Below, in pieces: positions 1 through 10,020 of a stretch of DNA of 64,000 nt. The notes under the pieces were generated by a model. It was not told the origin of the DNA. It saw only the letters and a list, made by a program, of their open reading frames with translations, and made no database searches. The stretch is taken from positions 806,001 to 870,000 of the forward strand of contig JAUCEF010000006.1 of the NCBI GenBank assembly GCA_033558025.1, in the 5' to 3' direction. Source of the stretch: Phytophthora sp. 'mugwort'. Taxonomy: Eukaryota > Oomycota > Peronosporomycetes > Peronosporales > Peronosporaceae. Position numbers and translations under genes: made by a program. Every line of letters begins with the position of its first letter. Within the stretch, counting starts at the first letter, position 1.

Positions 1-283
1 GTTCAGGCATTTTGTGCGCGTCGCCATCGCCCCCATGCCAGCTCGATGGCGGCATACGCAACCCAGGCGAATCAGACTGGCTTGGGCCATCGTCTGACTC
101 CTCGACGAGCTGGTCCCGGAGGTCATTGTTGCCCCAGGACATAGGAAACTTGACTAATTCATCTTCATATTTCACAATGAGCACAGGGCCCTCCGAAGGC
201 GACTCGGGCGCCTCGGATACCACCTTGGATGTCACCTTGGTGGATCCCTCGAAGCGGAGTCTTTGCCAGACGGCGTAGAGCTC
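1..283 (-). pseudogene. Unrecognised coding remnant running off the left edge
   Basis: Read on the minus strand, one frame is open from 283 to the window edge and looks protein-like (begins ELYAVWQRLRF, later contains KYEDELVKFPMSW, then an acidic Ser-rich stretch). A TAA lies directly upstream at 284-286, at the start of a hairpin, so the frame is cut there rather than starting at a Met. I do not recognise the family. It could be part of the neighbouring PiggyBac element or of another transposon. Composition and lack of a start suggest a fragment. Confidence 0.35.
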
Positions 284-338
284 TTAGCCTGCGACTTGGC
301 AGCAACAGGCTGTCAAGCCGCAGGCTAAGAGCTCTACG
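274..338. repeat. 65-bp hairpin, 30-bp arms
   Basis: Arms 274-303 and 309-338 pair with two mismatches (outer 20 bp perfect, beginning CGTAGAGCTCTTAGCCTGCG) around the 5-base loop AACAG. The hairpin breaks the coding remnant at 1-283 from the PiggyBac remnant at 435-2300. Confidence 0.85.
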
Positions 339-434
339 CTTGCGCACCGCTGCTAGACCGAGGCTTGGCCATGCTTGAGGTCGATCTGGAGGCCGTGAAG
401 ACGAGGGCACGTGTAAGTTAGCATCATGTAAGAG

Positions 435-2300
435 CTAAGTTACGACATAAAAAGTCAACCAAAAAAAACGAACGTACCGGTGGCAAAAAGCTGTCTTCGA
501 ATCACAAACCATAATCATTTTTGTTCCGTAGCGGTGCGGCTTATCGGGCATGAACATGCGCGTAGTTTTCCTTCGCAAAGTAGACGGCAGCATTCCGTCG
601 TCGAAAGAAAAAACCACTGGCAGCAACCAACGCTGACAGACATTGAGCTTGTAGTACATTGACGACTCTTCATAACTTCCATAACTTGTCGCGATTACGA
701 GGCGCCTCATTATCAGCAAATGCAAGTCTCGGAGGATGGAGGTGCATCGGTTGCGCGTCATGTACCTGTAAATCCCGGTAGGAATAGCCCCGTCGTCTGT
801 CATCAACCAGTGTCCCGAAAATGCTCGTTTGTCGGGGCACAAGATATGCGCCAACGAGAAGTCCAATCCATGTAGTAGCTCGCTTGCGTCATACGGCTTT
901 TCACTGCGCAAACGCCGGCGAATTTGCTGCAACGTTTCGGGAGTCGAAGGCCGACGCAGACGCACCTGGCTCACCCGCATTCTCGTTGCCCGTGATTCAA
1001 CACTCTGTCGCATGTACCAGTTAGTCTCAGTTGCAATCTGCACCCACAGCGACTCCGGCAAAAAATACAAAAATAGAGTTAGTGGGGAGTCAGCAGCGGC
1101 TTGTAGATTAGAAAATTGGCGTCGCAACGTCGTCACATAGATTGGGGTAGCTTCGTTGGTCCAGCCTCGAACGTTGAAGACGTTGGGCCCCATGCAGTAG
1201 CCCGTAAAGCATCCCTGTCTATATTATCAAGGGACTCACCAACAGACTCAATGAACGCTTCATCCACCATTTCCAATTCAGTGCTTGACAGGTCATCATC
1301 TTCGGGAAATTCTCGAAGCTCCACTTCCGGCTCTTCACCTCCTAGCTCTCCCTTACTTGCACTAGACTCTAGACTCTCATACGCGTCAAAGTTATCCTCA
1401 TCTTTCACAACATTCACATCATCACAGGTACGTAGATCGCTTCTTCACACGGCACTTGCATAGCCTCATCTCCCTAGCACTTGCTCCCGTCCTCGTTTTT
1501 CTCTTCATTCTCGGCTTCAGACAGCATCCGCTGAAAGGCTCCGACTACAAATTCTTGGTCGGACTCTTCCAGTTTTAAAATCTGCGATACATCAAATGCC
1601 CGCCCCACGGCACCTTGCGATAGAAACTCAGTGTTAGACATTGCTGGATCAAATATTGACTTTAACGTTGGAGCTGACAACTCCAAAGAGCAATCAATTT
1701 GCGAAACGGAAACGATTGGAAGATCACCACTCTGCATATCACCACACTGCACATCCTTACCTCCGTCCCCCCCCACCACTCTGCATATCACCACTTTGCA
1801 TACCATCATTCTGCATATCACCATTCTGCATATCATCACTCCGCATATCACCACTCTGCACGTCTTTACCTCCGCCCTCACCTCCACCACCACTTCACAC
1901 GTCTTCACCACCGATCTTACCTCCATTATGAACGTCTACACCGCCAGCGTCCACGTCACCTCCAGATTCAGATTATCCAGCCTGGTTCAGATCTATCAGC
2001 CCCGTTTCAATTACGAATGAGACAATTGCGTCTTCTCCTGCATTATAATACACAGACACTATTAAATAACCATTATAATCACCAAATTAATAAACTATGC
2101 ATACCTGTAAACACGTTAGTCCCTTCTATAAACTCGTTACCGCCGACGTTCGGCTTGTAATACTTCCAGTCCATCGAAAGCCTGGTGGGCTTCTTTGCCT
2201 CCCATCCGCGTGCCACGAGTTGTCGCCAAAGATGACGGAAATCCACGACTCGGACCGCCGCCGCTCTTTTTGTTCGCGGGCTTGGTCTTGTTCTAGCCAT
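435..2300 (-). mobile_element. PiggyBac-type transposase remnant
   Basis: Minus-strand coding pieces line up in the order of oomycete PiggyBac transposase-derived proteins. The N-terminus starts at ATG 2300 (MARTRPSPRTKR, then VVDFRHLWRQL). A plausible intron follows (GTATGC near 2104 to GCAG near 2041) leading to EDAIVSFVIETGL, then an acidic middle with a DMQ repeat. The DDE_Tnp_1_7-type body (435-1193) contains GPNVFNVRGW, LFLYFLPESLW, SFDDGMLPS and RYGTKMIMVCDSKTAFC. A frameshift near 1190 separates the acidic middle from the body. The C-terminal half is missing; a donor-like GTACGT follows CDSKTAFCHR near 475. It is therefore degenerate and not expected to transpose. Confidence 0.8.
1728..1870. 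repeat. Imperfect 15-bp tandem repeat inside the PiggyBac remnant
   Basis: About nine degenerate copies of a 15-mer resembling TCTGCATATCACCAC, interrupted by C-rich stretches. On the minus strand in one frame it encodes a DMQ-containing pentapeptide repeat (CGDMQSGD). It sits in the linker between the N-terminal domain and the transposase body. Confidence 0.75.
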
Positions 2301-2868
2301 AATGTGTCCTGCGGGTTTCGCGCCAAATTTCGGGATGAGCCCAAATCTTGGATCCGATTTTATATTTTTTTTCGCAATATCAACTTGATTAAAGTATGGA
2401 ATGTTTTTTTCAAGCCATTTCCTATTTAGCAGATTTTCTATGTCGTAACTTACGACGTTGGTAATAGAGGGGTTAAAAAAAGCACAGAACAACAAGATCA
2501 CGAATCGTGATTCACGACCTCACAGCAATGCCCACAATATAAAGCATTGCGAGTGCTCCCACATGCTGCAGCTGAAGATGTCCGGTCCGGACTCCGGATG
2601 ACGACCCCAATGGCCCAGCGACTGGAGTCACCCCAGGGTGCCCGTGAACATGATGGGATGAATTGGGCAGTAGAGGTCTCGCAATCGATACATGTATGAA
2701 CGGCAACCGCAAAAACAACTGTTGGATCTCCAGATGCGCTCTTGCCTGTCGAACACCGACGAGCGCGAGCACAGTGAACGAGAGAACCGGAAATTCCCGG
2801 CGGGAGGGAGGGTTTACATTTCTATTCGACGCGTCGAGCCCACTACCGCCGGATCGATCACCTCAAGC
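2301..2868. other. Intergenic, 5' of the lactonase gene
   Basis: No protein-like frame beyond a 140-aa minus frame whose real part starts at 2300. This should hold the lactonase promoter. A purine-rich GGAGGGAGGG lies about 60 bp before its ATG. No other element seen. Confidence 0.4.
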
Positions 2869-4020
2869 ATGCGCCTCCCTAGTCTCTTCATCTGCCTCGT
2901 TGCCGTCGTGGCCGGTACTTCTGCAGCTGCCAGCCAGTCCGCTAAGCAGCCGATTCTGTTCGTTGCTACCTGGACGAAGGAGACCACGAACGGTATCAAC
3001 ACTTTCAAGCTGAACACGGCCGATGGTTCCCTGACGCCCTACGGCATCACTCCCCTCAGCTTCGCTGCCAAGGGCCTCAATCCGACGTACGTTCAGGGCT
3101 CAACGAAGACATTCTCGAATGGCGAGCGTGTCATCTACGCCCTGAACCGTGGGTCCACGACTGGCTACGTGTCGGCGATGACTCTACAAACGAACGGCAC
3201 TCTGAAGGTCATCAACACGCAGGAAATGAAAGGCGGTTCCCCAGCCCATGTTGCCCTCAGCCCTAAAGAGGACTTCGTTTCGGTAGCGAACTACGTCGGC
3301 AGTGTCTCCCTGTTCCCGCTGAATGCTGACGGCTCCGTCGGTGCTGAGAGTTTTTACCAGGACTTCCCGGTCGGTAGCAAGGTCGTCATGGACAATCAAG
3401 CCACGGGTCATGTTCACAGCACCACGTGGCTGCCCAATTCGAACCACGTCATTGCTGCCAACCTGGGCGGTGACGAGGTCCTTCAGTACGAGCTGGACAC
3501 TACCAAGAAGACTCTGAAGAGCCTTGAGACTGTCAAGCGCCCACCTGGATCAGGACCTCGTCATATGGCACTCCACCCCAACGGAGGCATTGCCTACGTT
3601 ACCGACGAGCTGTCGAACACTGTCGGTGTCTACACGATCGACAAGAAGGCGGCGCTGCTGTCGAGTACAGCCGTGCAGAACATCACGACGTTACCCGCTG
3701 GCTTCACTAATACAAGCGCGGCTGCCGATATTCATCTTTCTAGCAACGGAAAGTTTGTGTACGTGTCGAACCGCGGCCACAACTCGATTGTCACCTACAA
3801 GATCAATACCGCTGGCACGTTGAAGGCTCTTAACTGGGAGAGTTCGCGTGGTGTGACTCCTCGTGGCTTCACGATCTACCAAAATTGGCTGATTGTGGCG
3901 AACCAAGGCTCAGACGACATGTATGTGTTCAAGGTGAACGGAAAGAGTGGTGCCTTGACGTACACTGGCAACTCGTACAAGATTGACGGAGCTGTGAGTC
4001 TTTATGTTGCCGAGTACTAG
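2869..4020 (+). CDS. Secreted lactonase-like seven-bladed beta-propeller protein
   Basis: A single-exon frame of 383 aa from ATG 2869; the frame is open upstream to 2692, but the start chosen gives a clean signal peptide (MRLPSLFICLVAVVAGTSAAA). Mature residues carry repeated propeller blades typical of the 6-phosphogluconolactonase / carboxy-cis,cis-muconate cyclase family: ILFVATWTKE, GGSPAHVALSPKEDFVSVAN, GSGPRHMALHPNGGIAYVTDE, DIHLSSNGKFVYVSNRGHNS and RGFTIYQNWLIVANQGSDD. It lacks transmembrane segments, so it is probably exported or apoplastic. The family hydrolyses sugar or aromatic lactones; the substrate cannot be read from sequence. It is the only intact member of a local cluster whose other copies are broken. 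Confidence 0.88.
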   Translation: MRLPSLFICLVAVVAGTSAAASQSAKQPILFVATWTKETTNGINTFKLNTADGSLTPYGITPLSFAAKGLNPTYVQGSTKTFSNGERVIYALNRGSTTGYVSAMTLQTNGTLKVINTQEMKGGSPAHVALSPKEDFVSVANYVGSVSLFPLNADGSVGAESFYQDFPVGSKVVMDNQATGHVHSTTWLPNSNHVIAANLGGDEVLQYELDTTKKTLKSLETVKRPPGSGPRHMALHPNGGIAYVTDELSNTVGVYTIDKKAALLSSTAVQNITTLPAGFTNTSAAADIHLSSNGKFVYVSNRGHNSIVTYKINTAGTLKALNWESSRGVTPRGFTIYQNWLIVANQGSDDMYVFKVNGKSGALTYTGNSYKIDGAVSLYVAEY

Positions 4021-4603
4021 ATTTCGAGTTTATTTCACTGAAAACGCGCTATCGTTGCTCATTGTTTTCCATCAACAAATTCAATACTGTGTGAATACAC
4101 TAGCGTTCATGCTCACATACTCTTACTACTGTACTTACTTCTCTGTCTTAAAAAATGCCACATGTGATACGTCGTGTCTGTGCCGCTCAAGCTGTAGCTT
4201 CGAGCGTAAGAAGGAGAGCATGGTGTGCGTACTTCGAAGTAAAGTCTCGGCTGGAAAGCGGTTTGCTGAGAAGCAGCCTCCTACCCTGGAGCAACCATTT
4301 GCTATTTGTGCAGGACTACATAACCAATCATCCGCCAAAAGAGGTCACAGATGGCATTCAAAGGGACGTACAGTAAGCATTAATCACTGAAGCCGACGGT
4401 CTCGGCGTGCAGTCCAACACGTCTACTGCGCCTCTTGCTCTGTCCAACAACTCCTGTACATGCGTTTCATGAATCACGATCATGGTGTGATGCCGAGTCA
4501 GCACTGTGACCTAGCTTTGGTCCCCTTCAGCTCACTCTCAGTTTTCGCTTCACTGTATCGAGCACAAACAATCAAATTGCACTTTCAAGTCGGCACCGTG
4601 CAT
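4021..4603. other. Intergenic between intact and decayed lactonase copies
   Basis: No supported gene. It presumably holds the 3' UTR of the lactonase and the former promoter of the decayed copy. Confidence 0.4.
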
Positions 4604-5525
4604 CTCCCCGGTCTTCTTTCGCCTTCATTGCCTCCACCACGGTTGCTGCGGCAGGTTTCTAACCGTAACGAACAAGCACGCAACCGATTTGTTCGCTGGG
4701 ACATAAAAAAAAAAACCGCGAAGGACCCTGGCACCGAAGGAGGAATCTACACGTACAAGTTCAGTACGAGCGATGTACTTTGACGCCGTTTGGAGTCACC
4801 CGGTTGGAGTCAATCCGTTGTTCATACGTGAAATCCACGAAAACGTTTTCCAAAGTCAAGAAAGTCCTGTACGACATCAACTAAGCGGCAAATCGAAGGA
4901 CATTTCCGGGACGGTGATCGGTTTTGCGGCAGTGATGATGCAGCCCAATCGGTCCCTAGATCCCCTCAACACTCTTGAGACTCGAGGAACCTGCCGACAC
5001 ATCTCATTGAGCCCCCAAGAGGACTTCATTGTTGTGATCAACTATGCTGGCAGTCTCACAAACTAGGACGAATACTCATTCGCTGCCGAGACGGACCACC
5101 TAGCGGTAGTCACGTCGTTGTCGCTTGGCAGAGTGAGCGGCATCCGCACAGCTCGATGTGGCTAGGTGACTCGACGCACGCCGCCGTAGCCGGTTTGGGA
5201 AACGATGAACTACACCAATACGATCTTGACCTAACCGTCCAAGTCCTGATACCTCTGGGGGCTGTTCACCGCCGCTTGGCCTCGACACACGGCTCCGCCC
5301 AGTGGTGCTTTGCGTACGTCATAGACAAGATCTCAACACGGTGATCGTTTACGATACCAATCACTCGACTAAGTTATAGCAGAGCACAGCCGTATCCAGA
5401 ACATCAAAGTGTTGCCTGCTGTGTTCACCAACTCATCGACGAATACTGACAATATCATTGACATCCACCTTTCGACGAATGGCAAGTTCCTGTGCACCTC
5501 GAATCACGGTCACAACTCCATTTCC
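4604..5525 (+). pseudogene. Decayed lactonase copy, cut by a MULE
   Basis: Homology to the intact gene is clear but shifts frame repeatedly. A signal-peptide-like stretch is near 4604-4660. GGIYTYKFSTSD lies near 4740, then LTPFGVTRLES and KTFSKVKKVLYDIN near 4780-4880. HISLSPQEDFIVVINYAGS lies near 5000, and HSSMWLGDSTHAAVAGLGND near 5150-5210. IQNIKVLPAVFTNSS leads into DIHLSTNGKFLCTSNHGHNS, ending near 5520. At least four frameshifts plus internal stops are present. The homology stops abruptly at 5525, where a repeat-flanked MULE begins; about the last 75 residues are absent here. Confidence 0.85.
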
Positions 5526-5530
5526 ATGAA

Positions 5531-5561
5531 GAATTTTCACAATCCAGTACATATGTACTGG
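5531..5561 (+). repeat. 31-bp repeat with 18-bp palindrome, copy A
   Basis: Contains the perfect palindrome CCAGTACATATGTACTGG preceded by GAATTTTCACAAT. The same 31 bp, with one mismatch, occurs inverted at 11667-11697. It marks the junction between the decayed lactonase and the MULE remnant. Confidence 0.85.
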
Positions 5562-6800
5562 ATATTGTGATAGCACATATTGACACAACTTTTGTTCGGT
5601 CTTGAAGCTGCTTTCGCAAAATTGGCACCAAGCGTCCCCAGCCGGAGCTCTTCTTTTCCACTTTGCCGTCATGTGTCGTTTTACAGACATGAGCACACTT
5701 AACGCTTGAAGCACATTAAAAGGCATCCAATGGTTTGAAACTTCGCAGTTCATTTCCCATTCAGTTGTTGGCTTGCTCCGACAAATTTGACGTTATCTCG
5801 TTAAATGTTGGCATGTCAAACGTTTTCACGGAATTTGTACTTGACCCAGTGCTCTTCTTTAATTTCATAGATATACTTGGCTACACAAGGCTAGGAATTA
5901 GCTAGTGCGCTTGTGTAGTCATTTTCGCAGTCGCTTCGTGCCATACAATAAATTGTATGCATGTCAATTGAAGAAAGTTTTGCTCCGGCACGGTTAATGC
6001 TGTCCGTAATGTGACGTAAATGTCCGGCAGATGGAACGACTTCAGACACCGCAGAGATCAAGCATTTTTGTCGATCGAATAGAGCTGTAAATTTTTAAAG
6101 TCTGTTGCCTATTTCACACACTTTATTAACCAATGACAGTTCGTAATTTAAACTAGACCTAGGGAAAATGGAAAACATGGCTGTTGTAGTCCTTTTCTGT
6201 TGCTACAAGAAGAAGCATCTCTTGTTCATTCACGGTTCAAGTGTGCTCCATACAAACCAATCAATGCCTTGGACATTTTGGCAATTTGAATACTAAGGTT
6301 CAGAACGAAACGAGCTCGTCGGATCGTCCTCCCGTCATGTTCTCTGTCGAGTTTCGAGACTGAGCTGGGGGTTCACCGTCATAACCTGGAAATATGATCC
6401 AAGTTTCTGGTAAATTTCAGCCAGATCACCGCGCATCCTGTCCTCTATATCGAATTTCATCCGATATATCGCGCTTTTCCCAAGAGTGTCCTTTAGAAAA
6501 TTTATGGATTGCTTGCCCGGTGAGTGTTGAAGTAGAGCGACCATGCATGAGGAGCATACCTGACATCACTAGAGCTCTAAGATTTTGAATCGGCTTAGTA
6601 GTAATGCTGCAAGGCTGTAGCAGGTATAGCCACAGACTCTTCCATAAGTGGAGCTTTGGTGAAACCCACGTACTTCGCGTGGTTGTGCGCCAAAATCATC
6701 TTTGTTACCATCCATTTCCCGTTGAATCCAAACACATTCACGAAATATGGACACTCAATCTTATCCAAAGGCATGTCTTAATAAAACAAAAACTCCGCTC
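5531..6800 (-). mobile_element. MULE transposase remnant inserted in the lactonase pseudogene
   Basis: Minus-strand pieces in family order: ECPYFVNVFGFNGKW (FLYWCH-like zinc finger region, near 6770-6600), KQSINFLKDTLGKSAIYRMK and DLAEIYQKLGSYFQVM (6540-6360), ALIGLYGAHLN and EMLLLVATEKDYNSHVFHF (near 6290-6170), LFDRQKCLISAVSEVVPSAGH (near 6090-6020), KLSSIDMHTIYCMARSDC (near 5990-5930), then ALSVLMSVKRHMTAKWKRR (near 5710-5660). These match the MULE core layout. Many stops and indels make it inactive. Confidence 0.72.
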
Positions 6801-7052
6801 CGTTTAGCTTTTGGACTGATACTTAGACCGGGTCTTGTATGCGCCTAGGATTTAGGCATGACAATGAGATGGCCGGATTCGCGCTGACTGACAGTGCCTA
6901 GCTTAAGCTGAGACACATCGCACGTAGTCTAGGATTGACCGTGGAGGAGGAGAGACCTGCCAGTCGAGCTGTCCCTCCCATCGAGGTCCATTGGGTCGTG
7001 TTCATAGGCAATCTGACAGCGCAACGCGAAGGCCTGCAGCACGAAGCAAGTT

Positions 7053-7973
7053 ATGGTGGCGAAGAAGTCTATCGTTGCCCAAATGGTGAAAAGCTTCCCA
7101 CATGATGCCCCGGACGCGGACCTCGTCCGCGCTTTGACCGTATGCCAAGCCAAGGAGCTGAGGGCGGCGTGCACTAGGCTCCATCGCAATCCCCAAGCCG
7201 ACCCTCAGACGAACAACAAGGAAGGTTACATCGAGATGCTGCGCTTGTTTCGACACCAGCGGTGGGAAGAAATCGCGTCGGCCATGTCGGGGCCCCAAAA
7301 GACCACGACTTTGCCAACTGCGGAGAGGGCTTCTCAGAACAGCCGCTTTCGCCTCGCTAATTGCATTTGTGGTGAAGCGCTCATCGAACGCATAGCGGAG
7401 ATCGATGGAGTCCCTGGGCGCAACGCGATAGACACCGGTTCTATGAATGGGATGGGCTTGTACTGGCAAGCTGTGGCGACGATCTTTACGAGTAGGGACA
7501 ACTCTCTTGGCCGTCTTATCGTCATCCGAGTGGCGTACCAGGATATCCGCCCCGGCGAAGCGCAGCTGCTTTCATCCGAGAAACTGGAGAAGATGTGGAA
7601 GGAGGAGCGCGCCCTTTATAGCACTACCAAACAGAACTCGGTCGCCTTCGGGACAAATGACGAAGACTTCTCTCTCTGTTGTGATGGACGGCTAGATGTC
7701 CTCTACTTGCATGACTGCTTGGAAGCGCGCCAGTGCTACGAGGTTTTGGTCATTGGTCATCTACCCGAGGAGGTACGTATCAACATGCTGATGGCAAAGA
7801 GAGCCGCCGCGATATCTGAGCAACATCGCAGCAACAACAATCGTCGCCGAGCGGTATCAGCTACCTTGGAGGACAGAATCATCGACATGCTGGAGCATGA
7901 GCAAGAGAGCGTAGCTACAGAGCCTTCTGTCCGCGACGCAGCGGATCTAGCGGATGCTGTGCACAAGGTATGA
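7053..7973 (+). CDS. SANT/Myb-like accessory protein of the Harbinger-like element
   Basis: Intact 306-aa ORF with ATG start and no introns needed. The middle (residues about 95-225) resembles oomycete proteins of unknown function that carry a trihelix/SANT-like module: RFRLANCICGEALIERI, then WQAVATIF, LEKMWKEERALYSTTKQNS and FSLCCDGRLDVLYLHDCLEA. The last pattern (W..L...Y......S....F...C.G..D..YL) recurs in PIF-type ORF1 proteins. The Arg-rich, Asn-rich tail (NNNRRRAVSATLED) may aid DNA binding. It converges on a broken PIF/Harbinger transposase within one TIR pair, so I infer it is the element's DNA-binding partner. A domesticated host gene is the alternative. Confidence 0.55.
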   Translation: MVAKKSIVAQMVKSFPHDAPDADLVRALTVCQAKELRAACTRLHRNPQADPQTNNKEGYIEMLRLFRHQRWEEIASAMSGPQKTTTLPTAERASQNSRFRLANCICGEALIERIAEIDGVPGRNAIDTGSMNGMGLYWQAVATIFTSRDNSLGRLIVIRVAYQDIRPGEAQLLSSEKLEKMWKEERALYSTTKQNSVAFGTNDEDFSLCCDGRLDVLYLHDCLEARQCYEVLVIGHLPEEVRINMLMAKRAAAISEQHRSNNNRRRAVSATLEDRIIDMLEHEQESVATEPSVRDAADLADAVHKV

Positions 7974-8198
7974 AAGTCGTCAAGGACCTCGAGGAAGTTG
8001 GCGTTGAAGACGCGTATATTATGTCCGTGCAGCAGTCAATGAACCCGCTACTAGCTAGATAATTAGCTGCGATAAAGAATGCTTCGGGAACCAGCTCGGA
8101 TTAGCATAGCCATCGCGAGTCCGGCCATAGTTAAGTCAGCTGCGTAGCCTTTCTACTAAAGCGTCCCGTTGAATACTTCTTATCGGCGCAAGGTTGCT

Positions 8199-9322
8199 TT
8201 AATCGCTTGCCGCGTACGTTAAGATATCGTCGAATCTCACGTGACTTAAGGCCGCAGCAGAGGTAAGCTCAGCGTGCACAGGATCATGGCTGTCCCGAAG
8301 ACGTTCGGAGATCACGTAGTTGTGAAGGATAGCTGCAGAATGGATGATATTGGTGTCGTTGGCTAGACTGTTCTGCAGTGGGCGCTGGAAGTTGCCCCAC
8401 TTGAGTTCGAATGACGTTTCAATGCGTATGCGCAATTGGGACAGATGGAAATTATACGAGTCCTTGTAGCCGTCGTCCAGCTCCGTTCGAAGGAATGGCA
8501 TGAGCAGATTGTCCGTATTTTCTTGTAGGCATTGCCAACAACAACGTAAAGCCCATCCTCAATGCTCTCAAGGACTTCTGGAAGGCAGCTCTCGCAGTAT
8601 GCACGGGTATCGTTGACACCTTCAGGATGGCTCGTATCCAAGTAGACGAAGCGGCGCAGAGCATCACAGCACGCCTGCACATTAGTACCCATGCGGACGT
8701 AGTGCCCGCTGAAATATTCGCGAGAGCCGGCGCCATCACATAGCTTCGACATCGGCGTGCGAACTTTGCAGAGCCAGCTATCCATAGCTGCAACGCAGCC
8801 GCCAATCATCCCATTTTTACTACGAAGCGCGAAGGCCTTGCTAGCATGCTCGCGCTCGGTGGATGTTGTCGGGAAGTTAATCTGAAGCTCGTGGGTGGTG
8901 GTGATCGCGTCCATGGTATCGTATAAGATCTCGTAGAAGAGGCGTGGCTCACATCGCTAATACGTCGAATATCGTTGACAATGCCCCCAGCCAGGTAGTC
9001 GAGCATGACCTGTAGCTTGACGTCGGTGGAATAGGATCGCGATTCAGCCAAGAATGTGGCGACCGCTCCAGTGCAGGGGCGATAAGCACTTGCAGTCGAA
9101 CGACTCCAGCGTCATCCGATAAGTCCTCTCGAACTCCTTCTCTGTCTGCAGCGTGATCACCTCCTTCTCCCAATCCATGCGCTCATGCACAGATGCGCTG
9201 TTGCGGCGGCGCGAGCGCACCAGCAAGAGCATCAGCAGAAACCGACTTCGTCGGAACTTCAGTCGATTGCGAGGACGAGTTGGCATGTTTACTACTACGG
9301 CCGGTCTCAGGAAAGATGTCAC
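8199..9322 (-). pseudogene. PIF/Harbinger-type (DDE_Tnp_4) transposase, frameshifted
   Basis: Four overlapping minus-strand frames make one decayed transposase. N-terminal piece 9044-9322 (RMDWEKEVITLQ, FERTYRMTLESFDCK). Core 8363-8914 (GGCVAAMDSWLCKVRTP, then REYFSGHYVRMGTNVQACCD, RFVYLDTSHPEGVNDTRAY, GLYVVVGNAY). C-terminal piece 8199-8501 (SYNFHLSQLRIRIETSFEL, IIHSAAILHNYVI). The order and spacing fit HARBI1-like DDE_4 enzymes. About three frameshifts prevent a full-length product. Confidence 0.8.
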
Positions 9323-9390
9323 CCATCCTGGCCGAGGTTCCTCGCGCGCGTGTCACTTGCACGCCGCCCCATCATAAACCCTAAATCCTA

Positions 9391-10020
9391 CGACATACAA
9401 GACCCGCCCTTAGCATTCCCGGAATTGCTTAGCTTCATGCTCGTTTGTTTTACAAATCCTAGGAAACCACAGCGTACAACAAAGTCTTTGGAAGTTGCTC
9501 GAGCTACCTTTTGAGATTAAAATTCAAGGTCAGACAGCTTTTATTGTCGGTCAGAAGCGTCCCGTTGTTTTCAATCCCATATTTTTTGATTTGTAGCATG
9601 ACGTTTCCACAGAGAAGCCCCACGTCGCGTGTGGTCTGGATATCGGAAGCATTGACAACAAAAAGAGCGTTGCCATACTTGATCGTAGCTGCTTGGGTAG
9701 ATTTGGGACCCGTGTCCGTACAAGGCGAGGCAATTGTGCCAAGGAAATAGAAGTGGGCTTAAAAGGGTAAGTGAAAGCTATATATATATTTTAATTGTAG
9801 CTTTCGCTGCATCGCATGTGGCCCGGAAAGAGATGTCTAAGTTTGAGCCGTATATAAAAACCAAAGTGAGCCTCGATGCTTAAGTGTACGGGGGTATTAC
9901 AGACAACGGCCCAAATCCGGGGAACACTATACTCGGAAAATTGTCTGGCCCCGTACTAACATTTCAACCAATTTAAAAGAGGGAGATTTTTAATATTTTT
10001 TTCCATCTCTATTGTAAAAA
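9391..10020. other. Repeat-rich gap without a supported gene
   Basis: Holds an 80-codon open minus-strand frame (9512-9750) with protein-like composition (TQAATIKYGNALFVVNASD) but no recognised homology, an AT stretch near 9780, and an inverted repeat at 9886-9956. The ends of the neighbouring elements probably lie here. Confidence 0.35.
9886..9956. repeat. Short inverted repeat upstream of the DDE_1 remnant
   Basis: GTACGGGG and CAGACAA on the left pair with TTGTCTG and CCCCGTAC on the right, 6 bases of mismatch or gap between the blocks on the left. It could be a foldback or the left terminal repeat of the DDE_1 element starting near 10021. Confidence 0.55.

Larger units (their letters stand above)
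6846..9390. mobile_element. Two-ORF PIF/Harbinger-like element with terminal inverted repeats
   Basis: The exact 11-mer TAGGATTTAGG at 6846-6856 is inverted at 9380-9390, with looser similarity for about ten more bases inward. Between them are an intact 306-aa plus-strand ORF (7053-7973) and a frameshifted DDE_4-type transposase on the minus strand (8199-9322). Two ORFs inside one TIR pair is the known PIF/Harbinger plan (transposase plus Myb/SANT-like protein). A clear TWA target duplication was not seen. Confidence 0.5.
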
